Of a stretch of 64,000 nt of DNA, positions 52,419 through 60,852 are shown one piece after another. Position numbers and translations under genes: made by a program. Position 1 is the first letter of the stretch. Every line of letters starts with the position of its first letter. The stretch spans positions 682,001 to 746,000 of the forward strand of contig NZ_JAIQZK010000001.1 in the NCBI RefSeq assembly GCF_020075545.1, read 5' to 3'. The DNA is from Nocardioides sp. TRM66260-LWL. Lineage in GTDB: Bacteria > Actinomycetota > Actinomycetes > Propionibacteriales > Nocardioidaceae. The notes beneath the pieces were generated by a model that did no database searches, was not told where the DNA came from, and saw nothing but the letters and a program-made list of their open reading frames with translations.

Positions 52419-52583
52419 TCAAGGCAGCTCGACGTCGAACAAGGCCAGCATGGCCAGGGCATCGCTGACGTGTCCGAGGTTGCCGGCGGCGGTTCCCTCG
52501 GAGTCCGGGACGGGACGCTGATCGGCTTCCTCCCGAGTGGTGGCCGCTCCGTTCTTCTCGATGTCCTCGATCAGCCAGTCCAT
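52419..52583 (-). CDS. Short hypothetical protein upstream of the copper ATPase
   Basis: 54 residues: DWLIEDIEKNGAATTREEADQ, then an acidic helix ending in DALAMLALFDVELP. Codon use looks real (third positions strongly GC). It ends 31 bases before the ATPase start, just outside the operator, and could be a leader gene. The frame is open upstream to 52640. Not recognised. Confidence 0.4.
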   Translation of the reverse strand: MDWLIEDIEKNGAATTREEADQRPVPDSEGTAAGNLGHVSDALAMLALFDVELP

Positions 52584-52655
52584 GCTCCCCGAGCATCTGC
52601 ATCTCGCTGGAGTGATCGCCGGGTAGGGCGTAATGCCCACGATCAGAGGTCCGGA

Positions 52656-52832
52656 CTACGCCTCCTCTACGAGCTGGAAGCTCGGGATGGCCTCGTCAGC
52701 ACCCACGCTGTGACCGAACCCAGTGCGCTGGAACAGTCGTCCTTCGTGCTCGAAGGTCTCTATGCCTGCCGGCACCTCGACCACCATGTTGATACCCGCT
52801 CCGAGAAGCCTGATGCGCTGTGTGTCACTCAT
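52656..52832 (-). CDS. Short hypothetical protein
   Basis: 58 residues: SDTQRIRLLGAGINMVVEVPAGIETFEHEGRLFQRTG, with the look of a small beta-rich protein. An ATG four codons upstream (52844) is equally possible and closer to the GGGAG. Unknown function; same strand as the copper ATPase and the 54-residue frame. Confidence 0.4.
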   Translation of the reverse strand: MSDTQRIRLLGAGINMVVEVPAGIETFEHEGRLFQRTGFGHSVGADEAIPSFQLVEEA

Positions 52833-52844
52833 GCGCACGATCAT

Positions 52845-53179
52845 GCTCCCGCAAGTGAGTTAGCGCTGAGGCCCATGCGCGCGCGGCCGTTCTCCCGGTC
52901 GGACGTCGATGACGAAGCCGTCCGTGAAAGTCCACTCGATTAGTAGATCTTGACCGTGACAGCGAGTTGTCACGATTCGCTGCGTCTCGACAAATCGGGG
53001 CGCGCAAGGGGGTCGGCCGAAACTTCTTGAACTTTCGGGGGGACGCCCTCTGACCTGCGGAAACGCGCGTCCCCCTCAGCGTCCCCCCTCCAAATCAGGG
53101 CTTTGGGGGGGACGGATGCGGGGACGCCCGCTCGCGACCTTTCTGCCGTGCTCAGTCACGGACGAAAGGAGCGAGTGCG
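52845..53179. promoter_or_regulatory. Repeat-dense control region before the type IV operon
   Basis: 335 bases without a gene. Contents: a palindrome CGTGACA-N6-TGTCACG (52955-52974) overlapping a TTGACC box (52950-52955); five copies of GGGGACGC or its complement GCGTCCCC at 53039-53046, 53067-53074, 53079-53086, 53108-53115 (one mismatch) and 53120-53127; and a long hairpin, 53081-53094 with 53102-53113. The RBS AAAGGAG precedes the ATG at 53180. Such iterated words are typical of operators, replication origins or transfer origins; which one is unknown. Confidence 0.55.
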
Positions 53180-54133
53180 ATGAGTGTGGGCGACCAGCTC
53201 GGCCTCGACGACAACAGCGAACTGCTCGACCAGGCCCGCCAGAAGTGGCCGGCCTGGGTGGCAGCGGATCCCCGGCTCGGGGTCGTCGAGAAGTTCGACG
53301 AGCTGCGTGCCTGGCTGCCCTCGGTGGACAGCTCAGCCTCTGACGAAGTCCTCCTGGCGCTGGCCATGCTCGCGGCCCCCGACGGTGGTGACGACATCGC
53401 CGCGGCGGCCGCGCTCGCCAAGTGCCTGCTGCCCGGTGCGTGCCGGCTTGCCGGCTGGCTGAGCACCCTGCCTCCCCGCGAGGTCTTCCGGGACAGCCAG
53501 CCCGTCGCCGCCGGCTCCTGGTCAGCCGTCGAGCGGATCGACGAGCTCGTGGCCTCCCAGCTGTGGATCGAGGTGCGGACCTTCAAGTGGCGCCGTCTGC
53601 GCAAGGTCGCCGCGAACATCTTGATCAACACCCGGGTCGGGGTGCTCCGCGAGGTCGGCGACTTCTTCCACGTCTCCCGCGCCGACCGCACCTGGGCGAA
53701 CACCACCCTTGTCGAGTCGTTCTCGACCGGCGACCTGGACGCCTCGGACGGGGCGGCGTGGAGCAAGGGCGAGCTGGCGACCGAGCCGGTCGCCGGCGCC
53801 CTGCGGCACCGGCCCGAGATCCTGGCCGACGCCGGTCCCGAGCAGGAGGAGCCGTCGGCCACCGAGGAGCTGCTGGAGCTGCTGGCGTGGGCCTGCGAGA
53901 ACCAGGTGATCAGCGCGGCCGACCGCTACCTGCTGCTGTGCCTGGTCGACGAAGCCGACCGGATCGAGACCCGCAACCTGACTCGCGGCTACGGCGGCCT
54001 GCTCAGCAACGAGGTGTCCAGCCGCGTCGCACCCCGCATCGGGGTGTCTGAGGCCACCGTCCGTCGCCACGGCTCGCGCACCGTGCGCGCCCTCGCCGCG
54101 GCCGCTCCGAGGAAGTTCGGCCATGACGAATGA
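53180..54133 (+). CDS. Putative regulator with C-terminal helix-turn-helix
   Basis: 317 residues; AAAGGAG 9 bases before the ATG. Entirely helical with no membrane segment. The last 70 residues (SAADRYLLLCLVDEADRIETRNL, then GVSEATVRRHGSRTVRALA) look like a sigma-region-4/LuxR-type HTH. The N-terminal part has no recognised domain. As the first gene after the repeat-rich region it may control it and the operon behind it. Sequence-specific role is inference. Confidence 0.55.
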   Translation: MSVGDQLGLDDNSELLDQARQKWPAWVAADPRLGVVEKFDELRAWLPSVDSSASDEVLLALAMLAAPDGGDDIAAAAALAKCLLPGACRLAGWLSTLPPREVFRDSQPVAAGSWSAVERIDELVASQLWIEVRTFKWRRLRKVAANILINTRVGVLREVGDFFHVSRADRTWANTTLVESFSTGDLDASDGAAWSKGELATEPVAGALRHRPEILADAGPEQEEPSATEELLELLAWACENQVISAADRYLLLCLVDEADRIETRNLTRGYGGLLSNEVSSRVAPRIGVSEATVRRHGSRTVRALAAAAPRKFGHDE

Positions 54134-54194
54134 GCGCAACCGTGATCGCTCCCACCGCCCCGCGACACATAGGCGACTGGAGGTGGTGAAGCCC

Positions 54195-54416
54195 ATGACA
54201 AACACCCAGGACGACGGCGAGAGCCGGACGCCGGAGCAGATCGCCGAGCTGTTCGCGATCGCCGGCCGCGAGACCGAGGCGATCGAGCGGCTGACCGGCT
54301 GCGTCGCCCAGCTGCACGAGGTGCAGGCCGCCAAGGCACAGCTGGCCAGCCTCACCCCGGCCGAGGTCCGTGCCGCGCTCGAGTACCGCCGCGGCGGCCT
54401 CGGGGAGGCCCAGTGA
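54195..54416 (+). CDS. Small coiled-coil-like protein
   Basis: 73 residues from the ATG preceded by GGAGGTG; an upstream in-frame ATG at 54123 overlaps the previous stop and would add 24 basic residues. Charged heptad-like helix (PEQIAELFAIAGRETEAIERL, QLHEVQAAKAQLASL). Not recognised. Four-base overlap with the next gene. Confidence 0.5.
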   Translation: MTNTQDDGESRTPEQIAELFAIAGRETEAIERLTGCVAQLHEVQAAKAQLASLTPAEVRAALEYRRGGLGEAQ

Positions 54417-55258
54417 GCACGCAGACCTCGAGCCGCCCGGTCGGCGTCGACGAGCTCAAGCGGGCCTGGAACGCGGTGAGCGCAGGCGAGTTCCGGACCG
54501 GCCCTGGCGCCGGCAAGGGACCCCGCGGCCGCGGCACCGCCGCTGCGGACAACTGGAGCCCGGCAGCGGGGGAGCACACCATCGCCGTGATCGGCTGCGC
54601 CGGTTCGGTCGGGGCCAGCACCGTCGCCCTGGCCGCCGGCCTGGCGGCCGCCAGCCCGGTCCGGGTCATCGAGTGCTGCTCGGTCACCGCCTCCGGTCTC
54701 GCCGCGGCCAGCACCGCCGAGCTCGGCCTGCACCCGACCGACTGGCGCCAGGGCAAGCGCGACCACGTCCTGCTCGAGCGGGCCAGCGAGGTCCTCGCCG
54801 GCGTCGACGAGGTTCCGCTGCCGACCGAGTCCGAGCACGAGACCCAGCTGACCATCCTCGACATCGGCTGGGAGGCCGGCCAACTTCTGGCCACCGACTG
54901 CTGGCTCGCCGAGGCCGTCCGCACCGCCGACCAGATCGTTCTGGTCACCACCGCCACCGTCCCCGGGATGCGCCGCGCCTCAGTCGCGCTCGAGCTGCTG
55001 GCCAACCACTGGCAGCCCGAGCAGATCACCCTCGCCGTGCGCGGTCCGCGCCGCAAGAAGTGGCCCCGGGGCCTCGAGCACGCAGGCGGGCCCGCCGTAC
55101 GGCGCGCCCTGGTCGCAGACCGGTGCGTGGAGATCCCCGAGGACCGCGAGCTCGCGGTCAACGGCCTGGACTCCCGGCCCGTCCCGGCCCCCCTGATCTC
55201 GGCAGCCCGCCAGCTGCTCGAGCCCGCACACCTGTCCGACACCAGCGAAAGCGCCTGA
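54413..55258 (+). CDS. MinD/ParA-like protein without Walker A lysine
   Basis: 281 residues, GTG start. A 55-residue disordered head is followed by IAVIGCAGSVGASTVALAAGLA (P-loop position with Ala in place of the catalytic Lys), VRVIECCSVTASG, LTILDIGWEAG (Walker B-like) and QIVLVTTATVPGM. It parallels the MinD-like protein of the pilus operon (36073), which also lacks the lysine. Possible scaffold or placement factor for the type IV machine. Confidence 0.62.
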   Translation: MSTQTSSRPVGVDELKRAWNAVSAGEFRTGPGAGKGPRGRGTAAADNWSPAAGEHTIAVIGCAGSVGASTVALAAGLAAASPVRVIECCSVTASGLAAASTAELGLHPTDWRQGKRDHVLLERASEVLAGVDEVPLPTESEHETQLTILDIGWEAGQLLATDCWLAEAVRTADQIVLVTTATVPGMRRASVALELLANHWQPEQITLAVRGPRRKKWPRGLEHAGGPAVRRALVADRCVEIPEDRELAVNGLDSRPVPAPLISAARQLLEPAHLSDTSESA

Positions 55259-55296
55259 CCCACCGGGGGTCAGCAACCCAGAAAGGAAGTCCACCC

Positions 55297-55590
55297 ATGG
55301 ACGTCATGACCGCTGTTCTCCCGATGGCCGCCAAGGTCTGCCCGAAGGCACCCCCGGGTGCTGTCGGACCCACCAACGAGATCACCAGCTACGTGCTGTG
55401 GGGCGTCATCGTCCTGTTCGGTCTCGGCATCATCATCGCCATCGGCGCGATCATCGCCGGCCGGGTGTTCTCCCTGCCGCACGCCTCCAAGGTCGGCGTG
55501 ATCTCGGTGGTCGTCGTGTTCGCTTGCGCGATCGCCTACCTGGTCCTGCCCGGCATGCTCAACGGGATCCTCGGCAAGGGCTGCATCTGA
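55297..55590 (+). CDS. Two-span membrane protein, pilin-like (VirB2 position)
   Basis: 97 residues; GAAAGGAAG RBS. A Cys-containing head (AAKVCPKAPPG), membrane segment one (VLWGVIVLFGLGIIIAIGAII), a short basic loop (LPHASKVG), segment two (VISVVVVFACAIAYLVLP) and a terminal Cys (GKGCI). Size, two helices and place at the start of a type IV-like gene set match VirB2/TrbC-type pilins; the sequence alone is not decisive. Confidence 0.55.
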   Translation: MDVMTAVLPMAAKVCPKAPPGAVGPTNEITSYVLWGVIVLFGLGIIIAIGAIIAGRVFSLPHASKVGVISVVVVFACAIAYLVLPGMLNGILGKGCI

Positions 55591-56471
55591 TGCGGCGCGC
55601 AGCCACGAAGAAGGCCGAGGCCACCACCGAGTGGGGCCGGCGCCGGCTGCTCGGCATCCTCGCCGCCGCCGTCGCCGTGGCTGTGCTCCTGCTGGTCGGC
55701 CTCGTCTACGCGGTGTACCTGGCGATCGCCGGTATCGGGGACGAGGCGAACGCGAACACCGGCGTGGCCACCGGCGAGACCGACCACTCGACGGTGGCCC
55801 GCGGTGCCGCACACCGCGACGACATCGCGGCCGAGCCGATGCTGAGCGTCCCCGAGAGCGCGGCCTTCCCCGCCGAGACCACCAGCACCAAGGCCCCGGA
55901 GATCAAGATCCCGACCGGGACCGGAGTCAACGGACCCGCGTTCGTCATGACCGGGTTCCCGCAGACCCCCGAGGGCGCGATCGGCCAGCTCGCCCAGATC
56001 GACCTCGCGGTGCTGCAGTCGATGAGCCTGAGCACCGCCGAGGAGGTCTACAACGCCTGGGCGCTGCCCGGAGGGGTCCGGGCGGAGGACTGGTGGATCA
56101 CCGCCAGCGTCCGCGCGTTCCTCTCCAGCACCGGGATGGGCGAGGTCAAGGACCCCAGCGCCTCGGTCTCCCTGGAGCCCGCCGCCGCGCTCGTCAAGGG
56201 CACCGACGGCCCCGACTGGGCCACGGTCTGCGTGCTGATGAAGGTCAGCGCCACCTACAAGTCCGAAGGCCAGATCGCCTTCGCGCACTGCGAGCGCATG
56301 CAGTGGGTCGGCGGCCGCTGGATGGTCGCCCCCGGCGCCCCGCCAGCACCTGCGCCCGCCACCTGGCCCGGCACCCAGCTGGCCCACGAGGCCGGCTGGC
56401 GCACCTGGTCCACCGACCACACCGAACCCACCAACCCCGGCGACCACGGACACCACGAAGGGGAGCACTGA
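55590..56471 (+). CDS. Type IV secretion-associated membrane protein
   Basis: 293 residues. Basic cytosolic start, one membrane segment (LLGILAAAVAVAVLLLVGLVYAV), then a Thr/Ala-rich stalk and a folded domain (MTGFPQTPEGAIGQLAQIDLAVLQSMS and EDWWITASVRAFLSSTGMG) with a Cys pair (VCVLM, AHCERM). The single span plus NTF2-like outer domain resembles VirB8/TcpC-like assembly factors. His-rich C-terminal tail (GDHGHHEGEH). Overlaps the previous stop by one base. Confidence 0.55.
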   Translation: MRRAATKKAEATTEWGRRRLLGILAAAVAVAVLLLVGLVYAVYLAIAGIGDEANANTGVATGETDHSTVARGAAHRDDIAAEPMLSVPESAAFPAETTSTKAPEIKIPTGTGVNGPAFVMTGFPQTPEGAIGQLAQIDLAVLQSMSLSTAEEVYNAWALPGGVRAEDWWITASVRAFLSSTGMGEVKDPSASVSLEPAAALVKGTDGPDWATVCVLMKVSATYKSEGQIAFAHCERMQWVGGRWMVAPGAPPAPAPATWPGTQLAHEAGWRTWSTDHTEPTNPGDHGHHEGEH

Positions 56472-56472
56472 G

Positions 56473-57270
56473 ATGAGCAACCGCATGAACGACTCGATGG
56501 GGGAGTCCCGCACCACCCTGCTGCGCGTGGGCGTCCTGGTGATGATCGCCGCCCTGGTGGCGACCGCCGTCTGGCTCGGAGCGCGCAGCCGGACCGACGA
56601 CAGCGGCAGCACCGACAAGACCAGCGGCGACTCCTCGAGCCAGACCGGGCAGCAGGGGCAGAATGTCTCGGTCGACCAGGTCGCCCCGGAGACCGCCCCC
56701 GCCGACGGCGTGGTGATCCCGACCGGCGCCGAGGTGGTCGACGGCCACCCGACCCGCTTCCCGGCCACGGACCTCGGTGCGGTCGCGCTGCAGGTCGAGG
56801 TCGCCAAGGCACAGCTCGGGTTCGACTACGACCAGGCCGCCGCCGTCGCCGGCCTGTACTCCGCCGCCGAGGACAAGGCGGTCTTCGAGCAGCGGGCCCG
56901 CGACGCCGTCGCGCTGCGCCGCCAGCAGGCCGGCGTCCCGAAGGAGGGCGACGTCCCGCCGCCGGCCTCGTACGCCGTGACACCGATCGCCTACACCCTC
57001 GAGGAGCTCGACACCGGCTACTACGCGGTGAACCTGCTCAGCTACGTCACCCTCACCACCGCCAACGGCAAGGTCAGCGATGGCCTCTATGCCGGCACCC
57101 AGCTGATGCGCTGGACCGAGGTCGACGGAGTAGGGGACTGGCGCCTGGTCCAGGGCAGCGATGAGGACATCGACCACCTGGTCTCCACCGGCCAGCCTCA
57201 GGCGGTCGCGCCGGGCACCCCGGAGTACAAGCAGGCCGGCTGGATCCCGATCAACGGAGCGCCCCAGTGA
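56473..57270 (+). CDS. VirB8/TcpC-like single-span membrane protein
   Basis: 265 residues. Membrane segment at about 18-36 (VGVLVMIAALVATAVWLGA), Ser/Gly/Gln-rich linker, then a globular domain (LGAVALQVEVAKAQLGFDYDQAAAV, YAVTPIAYTLEELDTGYYAVNLLSYVTLTT, TQLMRWTEVDGVGDWRLVQG). The TLEE...VNLLSYVTLT sheet pattern suits the NTF2-like fold of VirB8. Starts 1 base after the previous stop and overlaps the next gene. Confidence 0.55.
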   Translation: MSNRMNDSMGESRTTLLRVGVLVMIAALVATAVWLGARSRTDDSGSTDKTSGDSSSQTGQQGQNVSVDQVAPETAPADGVVIPTGAEVVDGHPTRFPATDLGAVALQVEVAKAQLGFDYDQAAAVAGLYSAAEDKAVFEQRARDAVALRRQQAGVPKEGDVPPPASYAVTPIAYTLEELDTGYYAVNLLSYVTLTTANGKVSDGLYAGTQLMRWTEVDGVGDWRLVQGSDEDIDHLVSTGQPQAVAPGTPEYKQAGWIPINGAPQ

Positions 57271-59261
57271 CCGCCGCTGTCGTCGACCGAGTGACCAGGC
57301 TGGGCATCGCCGCGCTGGCCGTCCTCGTCCTCACCACGCTCCTCGGTGCCGCCACCGCGCTGCAGCCGCCCGCCGCGGCCGCGGCCGAGCCGGTGGCCCG
57401 CACGGCCGCCACGACGGCCCAGTCCGCTCCGGTGGCGGCCACCGGCCAGCTGCCGGCCCGCGACGTCAAGATGGGCTGCCCCGGCCCGGACGCGCTGTGC
57501 GACCTCGGCGGCGACGCCGTCGACTGCGCCAAGGACCCGATCGACTGCGGCAAAGACGCTGCCGGCGAGGTGAAGGACGGCGCCGGGAACGTGATCAACG
57601 GCGCCGGCGACGTCCTCGACGGCGCGACCGGACTGCTCCCGGACGGCTGCGGCATCCTCGACGCGATCTGCGACGGCGGATTGCCTGGACTCCCGGGCCT
57701 GCCGGGTGTCCCCGGGATCCCCGGTATCCCTGGCCTCCCGAACGTCGGCGACCTGTTCGGCGGCGGCATCCCCGGCCTGGGTGACATCCCCAACCCGTTC
57801 GAGGCCATCGGCGACGTCATCGCCAAGGCCGCGGCCGATGCCTGGACCGCAGCCATGCTCGCGGTCTGGAACTCCGGCCTGTTCGTGCTGCGCATCGTGC
57901 TCACGTTCAGCGAGCTGTTCTTGACCCCCGACCTGCGCGCCGACGGACCGGGCAAGGACGTCTACGCCTTCACGCTCTGGCTCGCGCTCTCCCTGGTGGT
58001 CATCTTGGCGATGATCCAGCTGGGAGCTGCCGCCTTCAAGCGCGAAGGGAAGGGCCTCGCGCGGGCGTTCATCGGCGCCGGCCAGTTCGTCGTGGTGTGC
58101 GCATGCTGGTTCGGCTACTGCGTGATGATCGTCGCTGCCTGCGGCGCCATCACCAAGGCGCTGATGAAGTCGCTGCTCAAGGTGCAGACCTGGCCCGACT
58201 GGGACCCCCTGGGCGGTCTCGGCATCGACGACATCACCGACGCCGGCGTGGCCACCGCGCTCGCGTTCCTCGGGATCTTCCTGTGGCTGGCCGCGATCGG
58301 GCACGTCCTGGTCTACCTCGCGCGCGCCGCGTCGCTGCTGGTGCTGACCGCCACCGGCCCGCTGTCGGCGGCCGGGCTGGTCGCCGACTTCACCCGCTCC
58401 TGGTTCTGGAAGTCGCTGCGCTGGTTCCACGCCGCGGCGTTCACGCCGGTGCTGATGGTGATGGTGCTGGGCATCGGCGTGCAGTTCGCCAACGGTGTCG
58501 CCGCCCACCTCGCCGACGACACCGCCAAGGCGTTCGGCACCGCACTGCCGGCGGTGATGACGATCTTGATCAGCGTCGTGGCGCCGCTGGCGCTGTTCAA
58601 GCTCCTGGCCTTCGTCGACCCGGGCACCCCCAGCGGAGCGTCGTTCCGACAGGGCATGGCCATCCAGGGTGGCCTCCAGGGCCTGCTCGGGGGCGGTGCC
58701 GGCGGAGGCTCCTCGGCCGCGTCGACCACGGATGCCAACGGCCGGTCTTCGGGTGAGCAGAGCGCGGAGGCCTCGACCGGTGACCGGTTCAACAAGTCGA
58801 CCCAGGGCCTCCTCGGCAGCTTCGGGCCGGTCGGACAGGCGCTGTCGACCGGCATGGGCTGGATCAACTCCGCCGGCGCCAAGGCGACCTCGCTGATGTC
58901 GGACGAGACCAACCAGGCCGGCGTCGGGCAGAGCACCTACGGCCCGGACTTCAGTGGCATGGGAGGCCGTCAGTCCGGCGGCCAGTCCGGCGACCAGAGC
59001 AGCGGAACACACCCCGGTTCGCAGGGGGGCGGGGACGACGACCCGCAGATGCCGACTCCGCCCATGACGCCTGCTCCGCCGACACCTCCGACGCTGCCCA
59101 CCGGCGGTGCGCCTGGTGGCGGCTCGGGTGGCGGTCAGGGCGGCGCTGGTGGTGCCGGAGCAGCTCCCAAGACCCCGGCCGCCGGTGGCGGTGGGGGAGC
59201 GGCGGGCGGCGCCGGTGGTGCCGGCGCGGCCGCCGGCGGGATCCCCCCGGTGGCGGTGTAG
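57267..59261 (+). CDS. SCO6881-like / VirB6-type polytopic membrane protein with collagen-like segment
   Basis: 664 residues, GTG start. The signal-like segment (about 13-30) is followed by an extracytoplasmic Cys-containing region (C71, C78, C87, C94, C128, C135) and seven Gly-x-Pro triplets (residues 138-158, GLPGLPGLPGVP-type). Next come about seven membrane segments (about 195-445), the TrbL/VirB6 core, and a Gly/Ser/Gln-rich cytosolic tail ending in Gly-Gly-Ala repeats. It would form the inner-membrane channel of the transfer machine. Confidence 0.65.
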   Translation: MTAAVVDRVTRLGIAALAVLVLTTLLGAATALQPPAAAAAEPVARTAATTAQSAPVAATGQLPARDVKMGCPGPDALCDLGGDAVDCAKDPIDCGKDAAGEVKDGAGNVINGAGDVLDGATGLLPDGCGILDAICDGGLPGLPGLPGVPGIPGIPGLPNVGDLFGGGIPGLGDIPNPFEAIGDVIAKAAADAWTAAMLAVWNSGLFVLRIVLTFSELFLTPDLRADGPGKDVYAFTLWLALSLVVILAMIQLGAAAFKREGKGLARAFIGAGQFVVVCACWFGYCVMIVAACGAITKALMKSLLKVQTWPDWDPLGGLGIDDITDAGVATALAFLGIFLWLAAIGHVLVYLARAASLLVLTATGPLSAAGLVADFTRSWFWKSLRWFHAAAFTPVLMVMVLGIGVQFANGVAAHLADDTAKAFGTALPAVMTILISVVAPLALFKLLAFVDPGTPSGASFRQGMAIQGGLQGLLGGGAGGGSSAASTTDANGRSSGEQSAEASTGDRFNKSTQGLLGSFGPVGQALSTGMGWINSAGAKATSLMSDETNQAGVGQSTYGPDFSGMGGRQSGGQSGDQSSGTHPGSQGGGDDDPQMPTPPMTPAPPTPPTLPTGGAPGGGSGGGQGGAGGAGAAPKTPAAGGGGGAAGGAGGAGAAAGGIPPVAV

Positions 59262-59263
59262 CG

Positions 59264-59350
59264 ATGCGCCGCCGGAGCCGCCTCACGCCCCTGCCGACCA
59301 TCCCCGACCTCACTGACATCCAGATTGACCCGGAAGGAAGCCGACGATGA
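59264..59350 (+). CDS. 28-residue coupling peptide frame
   Basis: ATG 2 bases after the VirB6-like stop; stop overlaps the ATG of the next gene (ATGA, 59347-59350). Peptide: basic head MRRRSRLTPLP then TIPDLTDIQIDPEGSRR. The RBS of the next gene (GGAAGGAAG) lies inside it. It may only keep ribosomes moving onto the next gene, or be a real small protein. Confidence 0.4.
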   Translation: MRRRSRLTPLPTIPDLTDIQIDPEGSRR

Positions 59351-60852
59351 CCATCTACGCCGACTACCAGCGCGACCGCATCGGCTGGTTCTTCGGCCTC
59401 TCCGGAGGCCAGCTGATGTTCCTGGCGCTGGCCAGCCTGCCGGCGTTCTGGGCGATCAGCCGCGGGGCGTGGTTCTCCGCGTTCCTGTTCGCCCTGGTCT
59501 GGCTGTTCCTGCTGGCCATCACCGTCATCCCGGTCCGGGGCCGCTCGGCCACCGGCTGGGTGTTCGCCTCGACGGCGTACGCCGTGGGTGGGCTGCTGGG
59601 CTGGACCTCGTTTAGGGCCAAGGCCACGCAGGGCCGCGGCGAGGACCTCGACACCCCGGACCTGCCCGGGGTGCTGCAGGGGGTCCAGATCCACGACGGC
59701 CCGCCGCACGGCTCGCAGCTGCAGCGCGTCGCGGTGATCCAGGACCACGCCACCAAGACGTGGGCGGTCACGGCCGCGATCGTGCACCCCGGCATCGGCA
59801 TGAAGGACGTCGAGGAGCGCAACCGCTACGGCGAGGCGCTCGCCGGGCTGCTCGACGTCGCCGGGCGTACCGAGAAGGTCGACGAGATCCTCTTCATGGT
59901 CCGCACCGTCCCCGAGGACGGCGCCGAGCGCGATCTGTGGGTCACCAAGCACCGCCGCGCCAACGCCCCGGAGCTGTCCGAGGTCGTCAATAGCGACCTC
60001 GCGGTCGGCCTCACCCAGGCGTCGGTGCGCACCGAGCAGTTCGTCACGATCGTCGTCCCGGAGACCTGGATCGCCCGGTCGGCCAAGGAGTCCGGCGGCG
60101 GGTTCGAGGGCCGCTGCCGCGAGCTCTACCTGCTCATGGCCGAGATCGAGGCCCAGCTGCGGGGCCCGATGGGCATGACGTCGGTCCGCTGGCTCACCTC
60201 ACCGGAGCTCGCCCTGGCCTCCCGGACAGGGTTCGCCCCCGGCGACCGCGCCAGCATCGTCGAGGCCCTCGCCATGCGGGAGAAGGACCCGAACGTGAAC
60301 GCCGACGTGCCCTGGGCGCTGGCTGGTCCCTCGGGCGCCGACGCGACGGTGCGGCACTACAGCCACGACGCGTGGAACTCGATCAGCGCCACTATCAAGC
60401 TCCCGACCCGCGGCGTCGCGATGGGCGCACTCGCACCGATCCTCACCCCCAGCGAGTCGGGGGAGCGGCGCTCGTTCGTCGTCGCCTTCCCGATCGTGTC
60501 CCAGTCCAAGGCCGACCGGCAGTCCGGCAACGCCGAGTGGGCCGCGGACCTGGCCGAGGGAATGAACGAGAAGCTCGGCCGCAAGACCCGCGCCAAGCAG
60601 CGGGACGAGGCCCACAAGGCCCGCGGCCTGGACGCCAAACTGGCCCGCGGCAACGCGCTCGTCCGGCCTTACGCGGTCTGCACGGTCACGGTTCCCAAGA
60701 CGCTGCGAATCACCGAGTTCGGGCGCCGCCTGGACGCCTCGATCCGTCGCGCCGGGTTCGCGCCGCTACGCCTCGACCTCGCCCAGGACGTCGGCTTCGC
60801 CGCCTCGACCATCCCCGTCGGGATGAGCCTGACCCGGAGCGGAGACGCCTAA
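59347..60852 (+). CDS. SCO6880-like conjugation protein (PrgI plus VirB4 N-terminal part)
   Basis: 501 residues. Starts with a PrgI/VirB3-like unit of two membrane segments (LMFLALASLPAFWAI and AFLFALVWLFLLAITVIPV, residues about 20-65), then a VirB4 N-terminal-like domain (AVIQDHATKTWAVTAAIVHPG and MKDVEERNRYGEALAGLLDVAGR). No ATPase motif. The family is encoded directly before the VirB4-like ATPase in actinobacterial conjugative elements, as here, with stop and start sharing a base. Confidence 0.82.
   Translation: MTIYADYQRDRIGWFFGLSGGQLMFLALASLPAFWAISRGAWFSAFLFALVWLFLLAITVIPVRGRSATGWVFASTAYAVGGLLGWTSFRAKATQGRGEDLDTPDLPGVLQGVQIHDGPPHGSQLQRVAVIQDHATKTWAVTAAIVHPGIGMKDVEERNRYGEALAGLLDVAGRTEKVDEILFMVRTVPEDGAERDLWVTKHRRANAPELSEVVNSDLAVGLTQASVRTEQFVTIVVPETWIARSAKESGGGFEGRCRELYLLMAEIEAQLRGPMGMTSVRWLTSPELALASRTGFAPGDRASIVEALAMREKDPNVNADVPWALAGPSGADATVRHYSHDAWNSISATIKLPTRGVAMGALAPILTPSESGERRSFVVAFPIVSQSKADRQSGNAEWAADLAEGMNEKLGRKTRAKQRDEAHKARGLDAKLARGNALVRPYAVCTVTVPKTLRITEFGRRLDASIRRAGFAPLRLDLAQDVGFAASTIPVGMSLTRSGDA

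Noticed and set aside
52931-52946. AGTAG half-site at 52942 as a further BlaI/CopY operator
   Set aside because: The left arm at the right spacing (TCCAC) does not match, so it is only a half-site.
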